Below, piece after piece: positions 6,201 to 11,780 of a stretch of 11,780 nt of DNA; the stretch's first letter is position 1, and every line of letters starts with the position of its first letter. The notes beneath the pieces are model-generated. The model was not told the DNA's origin. It saw nothing but the letters and a program-made list of their open reading frames with translations, and ran no database searches. The DNA comes from an uncultured Corynebacterium sp. Its GTDB lineage: Bacteria; Actinomycetota; Actinomycetes; Mycobacteriales; Mycobacteriaceae. Position numbers and translations under genes: made by a program. The DNA lies in the NCBI RefSeq assembly GCF_902489365.1, contig NZ_CABTZR010000069.1:1-11780 (forward strand), given 5' to 3'.

Positions 6201-6207
6201 GAGGAGG
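6201..6207 (+). promoter_or_regulatory. Ribosome-binding site of metF
   Basis: GAGGAGG ends 5 nt before the ATG at 6213. A GTG at 6207 is in frame, but it overlaps this site, so the ATG is the real start. Confidence 0.8.
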
Positions 6208-6212
6208 TGAGC

Positions 6213-7136
6213 ATGTCTCCGCGACTTTCCGCATCCGCGCCACTAGACCAAATCAGCGAAGATACGCCTAGGGAGCTCAAGCGCACCGCTCTCTCCTTCG
6301 AGGTGATCCCGCCGCGCCACGACGCGGATGCTGCGAAGATTGACCGCTTATTGGCCACGCTCGCCGCGTATAACCCCGATTACATCGCCGTTACCAGCTC
6401 CCAGCGCTCCGGGTGGCTGGAGGGAACCGCGGCGTTTATTGAGAAGATTTCGCGCGATACCGCGATGCGTCCTCTGGCCCACCTGGCCTGCACCGCCGGT
6501 ACAGAGGAAGAGCTCGTTGGCTGGATCGACACGCTGGTCGACGCCGGCGTCCGCGGCCTCCTCGCCCTCCGCGGCGATCTGCCGGAGGGCGGCATGCCCG
6601 AAGGTCACCTGCCGCACGCTGATTCCCTGGTCCGGCTCATTCGCCGCTGGGAATCGGACCGCGTGGCGCGCTTGGCGGCCGGGCGCTTGGCGGTGGGTGT
6701 GGCCTGCTATCCCAATGGCCACGCCGAGTCCGCCACGCCGGACGAGGACATCGACGTCCTTTTGGCCAAGCAGCGCCTGGGCGCTGATTTCGCTATTACC
6801 CAGCTTTTCTTTGATGCGGAGGATTACGTCCGCTTTGCCCAGCGCGCCCGGCTGGCGGGTGTGCGCATTCCGCTCATCCCCGGGATTATGCCGATGACGA
6901 GCCGGGCTCGGGTGGAGCGAATGTGCCAGCTGTCCGGGCTGGATGGGCCGACCAAGGTCCTCGACCAGCTCGCGGCAGCGACCTCCCCCGAGGAAGAGAA
7001 AGAAATCGGCATGCAGATTACGGCATCGTTGGCGAAGTCGGTGATGAACGCCGGCGCCGACGGGCTGCACATCTACACGCACAACAATCCAGACATTACG
7101 ACTGACCTGCTACATCGAATTGGAGTCATCCCATGA
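6213..7136 (+). CDS. metF: 5,10-methylenetetrahydrofolate reductase
   Basis: MetF is a cytoplasmic flavoenzyme that reduces 5,10-methylene-tetrahydrofolate to 5-methyl-tetrahydrofolate, the methyl donor used by MetE next door. The 307 residues are close to the bacterial norm of about 290-300. Family hallmarks appear in order along the TIM barrel: LSFEVIPP (28-34) with the catalytic glutamate, AHLACT (89-94), LALRGDLP (117-124) with the flavin-site aspartate, ACYPNGH (164-170), AITQLFFD (194-201), IPGIMP (222-227) and GLHIYTHNN (284-292). The start is the ATG at 6213, 5 nt after a strong GAGGAGG. The stop overlaps the metE start as ATGA. The candidate operators upstream suggest methionine-responsive control, which is an inference. 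Confidence 0.96.
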   Translation: MSPRLSASAPLDQISEDTPRELKRTALSFEVIPPRHDADAAKIDRLLATLAAYNPDYIAVTSSQRSGWLEGTAAFIEKISRDTAMRPLAHLACTAGTEEELVGWIDTLVDAGVRGLLALRGDLPEGGMPEGHLPHADSLVRLIRRWESDRVARLAAGRLAVGVACYPNGHAESATPDEDIDVLLAKQRLGADFAITQLFFDAEDYVRFAQRARLAGVRIPLIPGIMPMTSRARVERMCQLSGLDGPTKVLDQLAAATSPEEEKEIGMQITASLAKSVMNAGADGLHIYTHNNPDITTDLLHRIGVIP

Positions 7137-9397
7137 CCGCATCCTTCCCCAAGGCCACGATTGAGGGCTACCCGCGCGTCGGTGCCCACCGCGAGCTCAA
7201 GCGCGCGCTGGAGTCCTACTGGTCCGGCAAGATCGACGCCGAGACCTTCGAATCCGCCGCGCACTCCCTGCGCCTCGACACCTACGCCCGCCTCAAGGAG
7301 CTGGGCCTCACTGAGGATTACGCCATTCCGGCTGACGTTGCCTACTACGACCACGTCCTCGAGACCGCACTGACCGTGGGCGCTGCCCAGGGCGAGAGCC
7401 TCGATGATGAGTTCACCCTGGCCCGCGGCAACAAGGACACCGCGCCGCTGGAGATGACCAAGTGGTTCGACACCAACTACCACTACATCGTTCCCGAGAT
7501 CACCGATGACCAGGCTTTCACCGCCCGCCCGCAGCGTGTTCTGAAGATCGTCGAGGAGGCCCGCGCCGCCGGTCACACCGTGCGCCCGGTCCTCGTTGGC
7601 CCGGTGACCCTGCTGGCGCTGTCCAAGCAGGCCGAGGGCGCCACCAAGCAGCCTCTGGACCACCTCGATCAGGCAGTCGAGTCCTACCTCACCGTATTGG
7701 CTGAGCTTCACGACGCCGGCGTCGAGTGGATCCAGCTCGCCGAGCCGGCCCTAGTCGCCGACCTCGCCGCCGCTGACGACGCCACCTTGGCCGCCGCACT
7801 CAAGACCGCCTACGGCCGCATCCTGGGCGCGGAGAAGCGCCCGCAGGTTTACCTGACCACGCCCTATGGTTCCCTCAACGCCGGCCTCGACGCCGTCGCC
7901 GAGCTCAAGCCGGAAGCAGTCCAGGTGGATCTTTCCGTCGGCACCCTGGCCCTAGACAACTCCTACCTCGAGCGCGTGGCCAAGCTCGCCGAGGCCACCC
8001 ACCTCGCCGCCGGCCTGGTCGACGGCCGCAATGTCTGGGCCGCCAACCTCCGCGACCTGCGCGAGAAGCTCGAGAGCCTCGGCGAAGGCGTCACCGTAAC
8101 CACCTCCGTGTCCCTGCAGCACGTGCCGCACACCGTGGAGGCGGAAACCTCCCTGCCGGTGGACGTCGCCACCTGGTTCGCCTTTGCTGACGAGAAGATC
8201 CGCGAGGTCGTAGCACTTTCCGCCGGCCCGCTCGACGCCCCGGAGGCCTATGCACAGGCCGACCGCGCCGTGCGCACTCGCGCCGAGTCCTCCCGCACCC
8301 ACAACCAGGCAGTACAGGATCGCACCGCGCAGCTGCCGGAGGGCCAGGTTCAGCGCCAGCCGGAGTTCGCCGAGCGCAACAAGGCCCAGGAAGCCCTCGG
8401 CCTGCCGCAGCTGCCAACCACGACCATCGGTTCCTTCCCGCAGACCTCTGAGATCCGCGCCGCGCGCGCCGCACACCGCAAGGGCGAGCTCTCCGATGCC
8501 GACTACACCGAGGCACTGCGCAACGAGGTGAAATCCGTCATCGAACTGCAGGAGCGCTTGGGCCTAGACGTCCTCGTCCACGGCGAGCCGGAGCGCAACG
8601 ATATGGTGCAGTACTTCGCCGAGCTTCTCGACGGCTTCGTCGTCACCGAGAACGGCTGGGTCCAGTCCTACGGCTCCCGTTGTACCCGTCCGCCAATCGT
8701 CGTCGGCGACATCTCCCGCCCGAAGGCCATGACCACCGAGTGGGCGAAGTTCGCGCAGTCCCTGTCCGAGAAGCATGTCAAGGGCATGCTCACTGGCCCG
8801 GTGACCATCCTGGCCTGGTCCTTCGTGCGCGATGACGTCCACCAGTCAGTCTCCGCCGACCAGCTCGGCGTGGCGCTGGCCGACGAAGTTCGCGACCTCG
8901 AAGAGGCCGGCATCGACATCATCCAGATCGACGAACCCGCCCTGCGCGAGCTGCTGCCGCTGCGCGAGAAGGACCGCAAGGCCTACCTCGACTGGGCGGT
9001 GCGTTCCTTCCGAGTAGTTTCGTTGCAGGCGAAGCCTGCAACCCAGATCCACACGCACCTCTGCTACTCGGAGTTTGGCCAGATCATCGATGCCGTCGCC
9101 GGCTTGGACGCCGACGTCACCTCCATCGAGGCGGCCCGCTCCCGCATGGAGCTGCTCGAGGACATCGATGAGAAGTTCCACTCCGAGATCGGCCCGGGCA
9201 TCTATGACATCCACTCCCCGCGCATCCCGTCCGTGGCGGAGATGGCCGAGCTCATCCGCGCAGCGCTCAAGAACGTGCCGGTCGAGCGCCTGTGGGTCAA
9301 CCCGGACTGCGGCTTGAAGACTCGCGGCTACGAGGAGACTGAGGCCTCCCTACGCAACATGGTCCTCGCCCGCGACGAGGTCCGCTCCAGCCTGTAG
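7133..9397 (+). CDS. metE: Cobalamin-independent methionine synthase
   Basis: MetE transfers the methyl group of 5-methyl-tetrahydropteroyl-glutamate to homocysteine in the cytoplasm, using zinc and no B12. At 754 residues it is full length (E. coli MetE has 753). The N-terminal barrel begins with YPRVGAHRELKRALESYW, and the catalytic C-terminal barrel begins near TTTIGSFPQT and includes IIQIDEPALRE. The zinc ligands are all present: H642 and C644 in IHTHLC, E666 in SIEAAR and C726 in NPDCGLKTR, one position or less from the E. coli numbering. The start overlaps the metF stop by 4 bp (ATGA), with TGGAG 7 nt upstream, so the two are coupled and form a complete folate-to-methionine module. G+C is high, typical of a well expressed gene here. 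Confidence 0.98.
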   Translation: MTASFPKATIEGYPRVGAHRELKRALESYWSGKIDAETFESAAHSLRLDTYARLKELGLTEDYAIPADVAYYDHVLETALTVGAAQGESLDDEFTLARGNKDTAPLEMTKWFDTNYHYIVPEITDDQAFTARPQRVLKIVEEARAAGHTVRPVLVGPVTLLALSKQAEGATKQPLDHLDQAVESYLTVLAELHDAGVEWIQLAEPALVADLAAADDATLAAALKTAYGRILGAEKRPQVYLTTPYGSLNAGLDAVAELKPEAVQVDLSVGTLALDNSYLERVAKLAEATHLAAGLVDGRNVWAANLRDLREKLESLGEGVTVTTSVSLQHVPHTVEAETSLPVDVATWFAFADEKIREVVALSAGPLDAPEAYAQADRAVRTRAESSRTHNQAVQDRTAQLPEGQVQRQPEFAERNKAQEALGLPQLPTTTIGSFPQTSEIRAARAAHRKGELSDADYTEALRNEVKSVIELQERLGLDVLVHGEPERNDMVQYFAELLDGFVVTENGWVQSYGSRCTRPPIVVGDISRPKAMTTEWAKFAQSLSEKHVKGMLTGPVTILAWSFVRDDVHQSVSADQLGVALADEVRDLEEAGIDIIQIDEPALRELLPLREKDRKAYLDWAVRSFRVVSLQAKPATQIHTHLCYSEFGQIIDAVAGLDADVTSIEAARSRMELLEDIDEKFHSEIGPGIYDIHSPRIPSVAEMAELIRAALKNVPVERLWVNPDCGLKTRGYEETEASLRNMVLARDEVRSSL

Positions 9398-9398
9398 G

Positions 9399-9422
9399 GG
9401 TTTAAATCTCTGGATTTAAACC
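9399..9422. terminator. Perfect inverted repeat at the metE/HAD convergent junction
   Basis: GGTTTAAATC (9399-9408) and GATTTAAACC (9413-9422) form a perfect 10-bp stem with a 4-nt loop. It starts one base after the metE stop and covers the last codons and stop of the HAD gene. The symmetric, AT-rich stem could end transcription from both sides, but there is no extended T-run on either strand. Confidence 0.55.
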
Positions 9423-10052
9423 GTCCATCGCCGTCAGCTCACTGAGCGCGGCGATGTCTCCGTTTCCGGACCTATCGAAGTGCAGCGCCTTGAGCCCCGC
9501 GGCCCGGGCGCCCTCGACATCATTGGCCACCGAATCACCGATCATCAGAGTGGAGCCAGGCTCCACTTCCAGTCGCCGACAAGCCTCAAGGTAGGCCTCT
9601 CGGTGCGGCTTCGGATGACCCATCTCCACAGTGGGAAATAACTCAATGTCTGGCAGGTCGAGCCCTCCTGCCCGCAGCTTGCCCTCCTGCATCTCACGAG
9701 CCCCGTTCGTTAAAATGCCCACTTTGAGGCCGCGGGACAGGACGTGCTGGAGGGTAGGGAGGGCGTCGCCAAGCGCCTGCCAGTGCTTTTCATACGCGGC
9801 CAAATACTTGGCATATTCCGTCAGCGCCTCCTGCTCCGTCATCTCTGGGCGGTTCAAAAACTCCCGACAACGCTCTACCCGCTGGCCCTGATGAGAAACC
9901 TCGCCGCGCTCGTAGGCGGCGAACCACTTCTTTTCAATCTCCGCGAAGCGCTCGTGATGCCCGCCTGGCAACCACTCCTCAACGGCTGCGTGCATCGCGG
10001 CGGTGTGGTCCATGAGGGTGTCATCGAGATCGAAGAGAATGGCGCGGATCAT
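9402..10052 (-). CDS. HAD-superfamily hydrolase (phosphatase-like)
   Basis: This 216-residue cytoplasmic protein is a probable phosphatase on a small phosphorylated metabolite. The four HAD motifs are intact: motif I FDLDDTL with nucleophile D8 and acid/base D10, motif II T115 in ILTNGA, motif III K148 in GHPKP, and motif IV GDSVAND with D173 and D178. A helical cap inserted after motif I (about 17-95) makes it a C1-cap, phosphoglycolate-phosphatase/YjjG-like member. The substrate cannot be named. I start it at the ATG at 10052, where the fold begins (MIRAILFDLDD) and where TAGGGT lies 7 nt upstream, fitting a leaderless transcript. A longer frame to 10205 would run into ppiA on the other strand. 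It converges on metE with a 4-bp gap. Confidence 0.9.
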   Translation of the reverse strand: MIRAILFDLDDTLMDHTAAMHAAVEEWLPGGHHERFAEIEKKWFAAYERGEVSHQGQRVERCREFLNRPEMTEQEALTEYAKYLAAYEKHWQALGDALPTLQHVLSRGLKVGILTNGAREMQEGKLRAGGLDLPDIELFPTVEMGHPKPHREAYLEACRRLEVEPGSTLMIGDSVANDVEGARAAGLKALHFDRSGNGDIAALSELTAMDGLNPEI

Positions 10053-10059
10053 GCTTGTA

Positions 10060-10065
10060 ACCCTA
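10060..10065 (-). promoter_or_regulatory. Candidate -10 of the HAD gene
   Basis: The minus strand reads TAGGGT, 7 nt before the ATG at 10052. TAGGGT fits the loose TANNNT -10 of corynebacteria. There is no Shine-Dalgarno, so a leaderless start is likely. No clear -35 is visible. Confidence 0.4.
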
Positions 10066-10117
10066 CGCAGATCGCTCACAGCGTTGTGCCGGAACGACGC
10101 GGTCGGCGAAATTTCCA

Positions 10118-10123
10118 TACAAT
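10118..10123 (+). promoter_or_regulatory. Candidate -10 of ppiA
   Basis: TACAAT (10118-10123) is a near-perfect -10 and ends 7 nt before the ATG at 10131. No Shine-Dalgarno is present, which fits leaderless ppiA mRNA. An in-frame ATG at 10122 lies inside this -10, so it should be upstream of the transcript. The -35 is poor. Confidence 0.55.
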
Positions 10124-10130
10124 GGCTGGC

Positions 10131-10652
10131 ATGACTCAGAAGACCGCAACTGCAACGATGCACACCAACTACGGTGATATCGTTATCGACCTGTTCGGTA
10201 ACCACGCACCGGTAACCGTTGAGAACTTCATCGGCCTAGCCAAGGGCGAGAAGGACTACACCACCCAGAACGCCAAGGGCGAGCAGTCCGGCCCGTTCTA
10301 CGATGGCGCTATTTTCCACCGCGTCATCGACCAGTTCATGATCCAGGGCGGTGACCCGACCGGCACCGGCCGTGGCGGCCCGGGCTACCAGTTCCAGGAT
10401 GAGTTCCACCCGGAGCTGCAGTTTGACCGCCCGTTCCTGCTGGCCATGGCGAATGCCGGCCCGGGCACCAACGGCTCCCAGTTCTTCATCACCGTGGCGC
10501 CGACCCCGCACCTGAACAACCACCACACCATCTTCGGTGAGGTCACCGACGCGGCTTCCCAGGAAGTTGTGTCCAAGATTGCTAAGGTCTCCACCGACCG
10601 CATGGACCGTCCGGCTGAGGACGTTGTCATCGAGTCCATCGAGATCGCCTAA
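10131..10652 (+). CDS. ppiA: Cyclophilin-type peptidyl-prolyl cis-trans isomerase
   Basis: This is a cytoplasmic proline isomerase and folding helper of 173 residues, a single cyclophilin domain with no signal peptide. The active-site landmarks are visible: FHRVIDQFMIQGGDP (62-75) with R64, F69 and Q72, then LLAMANAG (103-110), GSQFFIT (115-121) and HHTIFGEV (131-138). The tryptophan that contacts cyclosporin in human CypA is histidine here (H127), as in many bacterial cyclophilins expected to bind the drug poorly. The ATG at 10131 is preferred because the -10 TACAAT lies 7 nt before it. The gene diverges from the HAD gene across 78 bp and ends in a strong terminator. Placing ppiA beside a rhomboid gene matches what is known around this locus in Corynebacterium. 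Confidence 0.96.
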   Translation: MTQKTATATMHTNYGDIVIDLFGNHAPVTVENFIGLAKGEKDYTTQNAKGEQSGPFYDGAIFHRVIDQFMIQGGDPTGTGRGGPGYQFQDEFHPELQFDRPFLLAMANAGPGTNGSQFFITVAPTPHLNNHHTIFGEVTDAASQEVVSKIAKVSTDRMDRPAEDVVIESIEIA

Positions 10653-10671
10653 GCGTTCTTAACTTTTCATC

Positions 10672-10713
10672 CGAGCCCGCTGCCACGTGATGTGGTGGCG
10701 GGCTCGTTGTTTT
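10672..10713 (+). terminator. Rho-independent terminator of ppiA
   Basis: CGAGCCCGC-TGCCAC (10672-10686) pairs with GTGGTGGCGGGCTCG (10692-10706) in a 15-bp stem with two G-T wobbles and a 5-nt loop, followed by TTGTTTT (10707-10713). It is the best intrinsic terminator in the window and separates ppiA from the rhomboid gene. Confidence 0.88.
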
Positions 10714-10723
10714 AGGAGTCTGC

Positions 10724-11368
10724 GTGAAGAATTATCTCCGTTCGGCGCCAGTCACCATGGTGTTCATGGTGCTGTGCATTGGGGCATGGTTGGTCACGGC
10801 GATCCAGGCCAAGACCCTGGTTACCCCGTATTACGAAAGCTCCTTGGCTCAGGACTGGACGTTGTGGGGGCCGGATGTGACTGCGCATCCCGCCATGGTG
10901 CTCACAGCCGGATTCATGCATCTTGATGCCGGGCACTTGTTGGTCAACATGGTGATGCTGCTCTTTGTGGGCAGGGAAGTAGAACGCGCTTTGGGTAGTG
11001 CGCTCTATGCGGCGGCCTACCTTATCTCGGTGGTGGGCTCCTCGGCCGCGGTGCTGTGGATGGATTTTGACACGCCCACAGTGGGCGCCTCCGGTGCCTT
11101 GTTTGCGCTCATGGGTCTACTCATTGGTGTCTACCGCAGCCGCGGTCTAGACCTGCGAGCGCCCATCGTGCTCGTCGTAGCCAACGTCATCTACAGCTTC
11201 GTGGCGGAGAACGTCTCCGTGTGGGGGCACTTGGGTGGCTTGCTCACAGGGCTGCTGTTGGCGCCATTCCTCTTTCGCCAACGTGCGTGGCTGCGGTGGC
11301 TGGGGATATGGCTTATCGGTGTCGCGGCGGCCGTGTTGGCAGCGTTGCGAGCTGGGCTTTGGGGATAA
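10724..11368 (+). CDS. Rhomboid-family intramembrane serine protease
   Basis: This 214-residue, roughly six-helix membrane protein should cleave transmembrane substrates within the bilayer. The catalytic dyad is S123 in VGASGALFALMG (120-131) and H169 in WGHLGG (167-172). The supporting HxxxxHxxxN motif is at H66, H71 and N75, in the segment that normally forms helix 2. No extra N-terminal domain is present. The GTG start at 10724 has AGGAG (10714-10718) 5 nt upstream. The start lies just 10 bp past the T-run of the ppiA terminator, so it may be read by read-through or from a promoter within or before ppiA; I see no separate promoter. The last codons and stop (TGGGGATAA) form a near-match DnaA box, joining the gene directly to the box cluster. 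The substrate is unknown. Confidence 0.92.
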   Translation: MKNYLRSAPVTMVFMVLCIGAWLVTAIQAKTLVTPYYESSLAQDWTLWGPDVTAHPAMVLTAGFMHLDAGHLLVNMVMLLFVGREVERALGSALYAAAYLISVVGSSAAVLWMDFDTPTVGASGALFALMGLLIGVYRSRGLDLRAPIVLVVANVIYSFVAENVSVWGHLGGLLTGLLLAPFLFRQRAWLRWLGIWLIGVAAAVLAALRAGLWG

Positions 11369-11614
11369 CTCGGGCGTGTTATCCACCAAAACCTTTGTGC
11401 GAAAGAATTCCACATAAATTATCCACAATGTGGATAACTACATTTTTGTAATTTACCGAACGTGTGCGCCAAGATAACCGCAGATCAGCAGCTTAATCGG
11501 TTGAATTCGAAGTTTTTGTGCGGGCTGTGGGAAGCGTGAAAACACTTATCCACAGCGTGTGGAGAAAGGCTGTGGAATTCGTTTTCCACAGAGTTATCCC
11601 CACCCTGTGGATAA
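11360..11614. promoter_or_regulatory. Dense DnaA-box cluster with AT-rich segment (origin-like)
   Basis: Four perfect TTATCCACA boxes occur at 11419-11427 (+), 11429-11437 (-), 11546-11554 (+) and 11606-11614 (-), and TTTTCCACA at 11582-11590 (+) also fits the E. coli consensus. Near matches lie at 11360 (-), 11379 (+), 11406 (+), 11558 (-), 11571 (-) and 11594 (+). The right-hand six begin at 11546, 11558, 11571, 11582, 11594 and 11606, a period close to 12 bp. The left part around 11380-11460 is only about one-third G+C by my count, against roughly 60% in the genes. This has the ingredients of a replication origin or a DnaA-titration locus. In known Corynebacterium genomes oriC lies by dnaA, which is not beside it here. 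Confidence 0.75.
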
Positions 11615-11681
11615 CTTTGTACCCAAGGTGTTAACAGTGCTCCGGTTGCGGGGTGGGTGGTGGTGTTTTAGTCTCTTGGCC
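11369..11681. other. Intergenic region after the rhomboid gene
   Basis: These 313 bp hold no gene. They contain the DnaA-box cluster (to 11614), an AT-rich tract with a small TACA-TTTT-TGTA hairpin (11439-11450), a box-free middle section (about 11457-11525), and the promoter of the final ORF (11646-11674). No terminator for the rhomboid gene is evident. Confidence 0.75.
11646..11674 (+). promoter_or_regulatory. Leaderless promoter of the truncated right-end ORF
   Basis: TTGCGG (11646-11651), a 17-bp spacer and TAGTCT (11669-11674) make a good sigma-A-type promoter, and the ATG follows 7 nt after the -10. There is no Shine-Dalgarno, so translation should begin at the transcript's first codon. 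It starts 31 bp after the last DnaA box. Confidence 0.6.
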
Positions 11682-11780
11682 ATGGGGGATTTGGAGACTT
11701 ATTTCTCCTACCGCAGTTCGGGGTTGGATCTTGTGGGGCTTGCGGTAGGCAGTGTGGATGATTTACGCGCGCGTGGTGCA
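11682..11780 (+). CDS. Start of an unidentified protein, possibly DUF222/HNH-type (cut by window end)
   Basis: An open frame of 33 codons starts at the ATG at 11682 and runs off the right edge. The visible peptide (MGDLETYFSYRSSGLDLVG, then LAVGSVDDLRARGA) is soluble and helical. Its style recalls the N-termini of the DUF222 proteins with a C-terminal HNH nuclease domain that are common in corynebacteria, but 33 residues are too few to prove it. It is not the start of DnaA. The well-placed promoter upstream supports a real gene. Confidence 0.45.
   Translation, partial: MGDLETYFSYRSSGLDLVGLAVGSVDDLRARGA

Larger units (their letters stand above)
5850..6212. other. Divergent intergenic region upstream of metF
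   Basis: These 363 bp separate the minus-strand coiled-coil gene from metF and must hold both promoters. They contain a perfect 7-bp inverted repeat (GTGGCGG 5972-5978 with CCGCCAC 5989-5995), two copies of an 18-bp repeat (6029-6046 and 6141-6158), a short T-rich stretch around 6058-6063, and a strong ribosome-binding site. I looked for the conserved GCCACTG box of a cobalamin riboswitch, since such elements control metE in some actinobacteria, and did not find it. Confidence 0.7.

Noticed and set aside
5880..6206. A cobalamin riboswitch before metF-metE
   Set aside because: I looked for this because metE is riboswitch-controlled in some actinobacteria, but the conserved B12 box (GCCACTG) is absent.
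9744..10130. A long N-terminal extension of the ppiA frame, giving a 302-residue protein
   Set aside because: The extension lies antisense inside the HAD gene, has no cyclophilin-like or other recognisable content, and the TACAAT -10 just before 10131 places the real start there.
10053..10205. A longer HAD protein starting at 10205
   Set aside because: It would overlap ppiA on the opposite strand, and the extra residues precede the conserved first strand of the HAD fold, which starts exactly at the ATG at 10052.
11369..11681. The DnaA-box cluster as the proven chromosomal oriC
   Set aside because: dnaA and dnaN are not visible nearby and I cannot compute genome skew from this window, so only an origin-like or DnaA-binding locus can be claimed.

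Overview
The window looks like high-G+C actinobacterial chromosome, most likely Corynebacterium. This is inferred from the gene set (coupled metF-metE, a ppiA-rhomboid neighbourhood, an actinobacterial-type heterodimeric ABC exporter), GC-rich codon third positions, and several starts that look leaderless, a habit well documented in that genus. The species cannot be settled from this sequence.

Layout, left to right. Bases 1-133 hold no gene I can support, only one perfect DnaA box. A GNAT acetyltransferase (134-655, minus) diverges from a small, lower-G+C ribbon-helix-helix regulator (814-1056, plus) that resembles an antitoxin but has no toxin beside it. Next come two minus-strand genes for a heterodimeric ABC exporter (4520-2946, then 2949-1102), joined by an ATGA overlap. 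Their nucleotide-binding motifs are degenerate in a strictly complementary way. Upstream, also on the minus strand, are a 67-residue protein of unknown function (4807-4604) and a 291-residue membrane-anchored, lysine-rich helical protein (5849-4974).

A 363-bp divergent intergenic region (5850-6212), carrying two copies of an 18-bp repeat, leads into a translationally coupled metF-metE pair (6213-9397). These encode the last steps of cobalamin-independent methionine synthesis: MetF makes 5-methyl-tetrahydrofolate and MetE uses it to methylate homocysteine. metE converges on a HAD phosphatase gene (10052-9402) with a perfect inverted repeat across the junction. The HAD gene diverges from ppiA (cyclophilin, 10131-10652). 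A strong terminator separates ppiA from a rhomboid protease gene (10724-11368).

The most unusual part is the final non-coding stretch, 11369-11681. It holds about a dozen DnaA-box-like 9-mers, four of them perfect TTATCCACA. Six lie in an array with a period close to 12 bp, next to an AT-rich tract. It looks origin-like or DnaA-titrating, yet dnaA is not beside it in this window. A well-formed leaderless promoter follows and drives an ORF cut off by the window end (11682-11780), possibly a DUF222/HNH-type protein.
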